From: Bacteroides_E sp964583185
GTDB lineage: Bacteria > Bacteroidota > Bacteroidia > Bacteroidales > Bacteroidaceae
Assembly (NCBI GenBank): GCA_964583185.1
Contig: CAZOVL010000065.1
Span: 1-15,582 of the forward strand
DNA: 15,582 nucleotides
Reading direction: 5' to 3'
A model generated the notes under the pieces. The model saw nothing but the letters and a program-made list of their open reading frames with translations. It was not told the DNA's origin and searched no databases. Made by a program: the position numbers and the translations under genes. Shown one piece after another: positions 14,169 to 15,582 of this stretch. Numbering within the stretch: position 1 is the stretch's first letter; every line of letters starts with the position of its first letter.

Positions 14169-15582
14169 ATGGGAGATCAATCGTTGAAAGAGAGAACCGC
14201 CTCAGGGTTGCTTTGGGGTGGGGTGAGCAATACTTTACAGCAAGTATTGAGCCTTCTCTTTGGCATTTTTCTTGCTCGAATATTAGATTCCCAAGAATAT
14301 GGAATGGTGGGGATGCTCACCATTTTTTCTCTTATGGCAAATTCTTTACAGGAGAGTGGCTTTTCTTCTGCTTTAGCTATTAAAGCCGAGGTTAAGCACA
14401 AAGATTTCAATGCTGTGTTTTGGTTCAGCTTGTTTATGGGGATTGCACTTTATGCATTGCTTTTCCTTTTAGCTCCATTGATTGCACAATTCTATGGTTT
14501 GCCCGAACTCACACCTTTAGCACGATTCATTTTTTTAGGTTTTTTGTTTTCCAGTATGGGAACTGCACAAAGTGCCTATTTGTTTAGGCACTTAATGGTG
14601 AAAAAGAAAGCCATCGCTCAGCTCATTGGATTGGCTGTTTCAGGAGGTGTGGCAGTTCTTTTAGCTACTAAAGGATTTAGCTATTGGAGTATAGCCGTTC
14701 AAGCAGTTTCTTATGTGGCTATTGTTACTTGTTTGCTTTGGGTGTTCTCACCCTGGCGTCCCGATTGGGTAATTAGCTTCAAGCCTTTGAAGTCGATGTT
14801 TGGGTTTAGTAGTAAAGTGTTAATAACCAATCTGTTTAACCATATAAATAATAACGTTCTAACGGTATTACTGGGGCGACTTTTTAAAGCTGATAAGGTG
14901 GGAGATTATACACAAGCTGCCAAGTGGAACACCATGAGTAGCTATGTAATTATCAATATGGTAAATGGAGTCGCTCAGCCGGTTCTGGCAGCTTCTGCTG
15001 ATGATAAAGAACGCCATAAGCGAGTGTTTCGAAAAATGTTGAAATTCACCTCTTTCCTCTCGTTTCCGGCGATGTTTGGATTGGCTATTATTGCAGAAGA
15101 ATTCATTGTACTTACCATAACCGCTAAATGGTTACCCAGTGTTCCTTTGCTTCAAGTGCTATGCATTTGGGGGGCTTTTGCTCCTATAACGCATCTGTTT
15201 ACACATTTAATTATTAGTAAAGGAAAATCCAATGTCTATATGTGGAATGTCATCACTTTAGGCATTACCCAAGTATTACTGATGCTCTGTGTATCTTCCT
15301 ATGGCATTTTAGCAATGGTTATCTCTTTTTCATCACTCAATATTCTTTGGCTTTTAGTGTGGAATTATTTTGTTCGACGAGAGATTGACTTCAAGCTCAA
15401 AGAGGCTTTGCTGGACATATTCTCTTTTGCCTTTACTACTTTAATTATTATGGGGTTTGTCTATTTCTTAACTCAGGGAATAGAGAACTTATTGCTTAAG
15501 ATGGTAGCAAAGATTCTAATGGGAGCTATTCTGTACTTAATCGTTATGTTTATCTTCCAAAGAAGTCTTATCTTAGAGATTG
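14169..15582 (+). CDS. Polysaccharide/lipopolysaccharide flippase (MOP superfamily, Wzx-like), 3' end missing
   Basis: The frame opens at the ATG at 14169, directly after AAGG, and runs 471 codons to the right edge with no stop. The protein is an integral membrane transporter expected to flip lipid-linked sugar units across the inner membrane for exopolysaccharide, capsule or O-antigen assembly. The N-terminus SLKERTASGLLWGGVSN and following LFGIFLARIL and EYGMVGMLTIFS are typical of the oligosaccharide flippase family. At least ten further hydrophobic segments follow, including ALYALLFLLAPLIAQF, FIFLGFLFSSMG, LIGLAVSGGVAVLLA, LGITQVLLMLCV, and FAFTTLIIMGFVYF near the end. GDYTQAAKWNTM is a family-typical loop. 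Family members have about 480-500 residues, so only a short tail is missing. It follows metG by 37 bp on the same strand. No glycosyltransferases are in view, so the sugar is unknown. Confidence 0.88.
   Translation, partial: MGDQSLKERTASGLLWGGVSNTLQQVLSLLFGIFLARILDSQEYGMVGMLTIFSLMANSLQESGFSSALAIKAEVKHKDFNAVFWFSLFMGIALYALLFLLAPLIAQFYGLPELTPLARFIFLGFLFSSMGTAQSAYLFRHLMVKKKAIAQLIGLAVSGGVAVLLATKGFSYWSIAVQAVSYVAIVTCLLWVFSPWRPDWVISFKPLKSMFGFSSKVLITNLFNHINNNVLTVLLGRLFKADKVGDYTQAAKWNTMSSYVIINMVNGVAQPVLAASADDKERHKRVFRKMLKFTSFLSFPAMFGLAIIAEEFIVLTITAKWLPSVPLLQVLCIWGAFAPITHLFTHLIISKGKSNVYMWNVITLGITQVLLMLCVSSYGILAMVISFSSLNILWLLVWNYFVRREIDFKLKEALLDIFSFAFTTLIIMGFVYFLTQGIENLLLKMVAKILMGAILYLIVMFIFQRSLILEI

Noticed and set aside
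1..15582. CRISPR arrays, tRNA or rRNA genes, known defence systems
   Set aside because: I saw no regular repeat-spacer pattern, no cloverleaf or rRNA-like sequence, and no recognisable defence genes on either strand.

Overview
The window looks like a chromosomal segment from a low-GC member of the Bacteroidetes, most likely order Bacteroidales. The reasons are the Sus/PUL-style glycoside hydrolases with signal peptides, AT-rich start regions without Shine-Dalgarno sequences, TAnnTTTG-type -7 promoter boxes, an IS982-family element of the kind common in Bacteroides, and a fused ADP-forming acyl-CoA synthetase. No rRNA, tRNA or CRISPR array was seen.

Region 1 (1-5350) is carbohydrate-related. 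It holds the 5' part of a GH43 lipoprotein (minus strand, running off the left edge), a complete secreted GH2 beta-galactosidase (minus, with its own terminator) and, divergently, an SMP-30/gluconolactonase-like gene. GH43 of the exo-galactanase-like type next to GH2 suggests a fragment of a galactan or arabinogalactan locus. No SusC/SusD pair or regulator lies inside the window. The long divergent gap between GH2 and SMP-30 (3830-4513) has no gene but holds a bipartite direct repeat and a widely spaced inverted repeat.

Region 2 (5427-9708) is accessory and decaying. A small ankyrin-repeat gene is followed by a nested pair of insertion sequences. An old IS982-family element (6249-8737) has a transposase wrecked by three nonsense codons and a one-base deletion. 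It is split by a younger, apparently intact IS5-family element (6569-8041) flanked by a 4-bp ATGT duplication. Removing the IS5 element and one duplication copy restores a 1012-bp IS982 element and its reading frame at the junction. Both elements carry an inverted repeat that straddles the transposase promoter and would fold over the start codon only in read-through transcripts. Next to the IS982 is a two-lobed, membrane-anchored retropepsin-like gene interrupted by one in-frame amber codon.

Region 3 (9848-15582) is housekeeping: an ADP-forming acetyl-CoA synthetase (minus), then divergently methionyl-tRNA synthetase and, 37 bp later, a polysaccharide flippase that runs off the right edge.

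I did not find a convincing new multi-gene system. The most unusual signals are the start-codon hairpins shared by both insertion sequences, the amber-interrupted protease-like gene, and the repeats in the GH2/SMP-30 gap.
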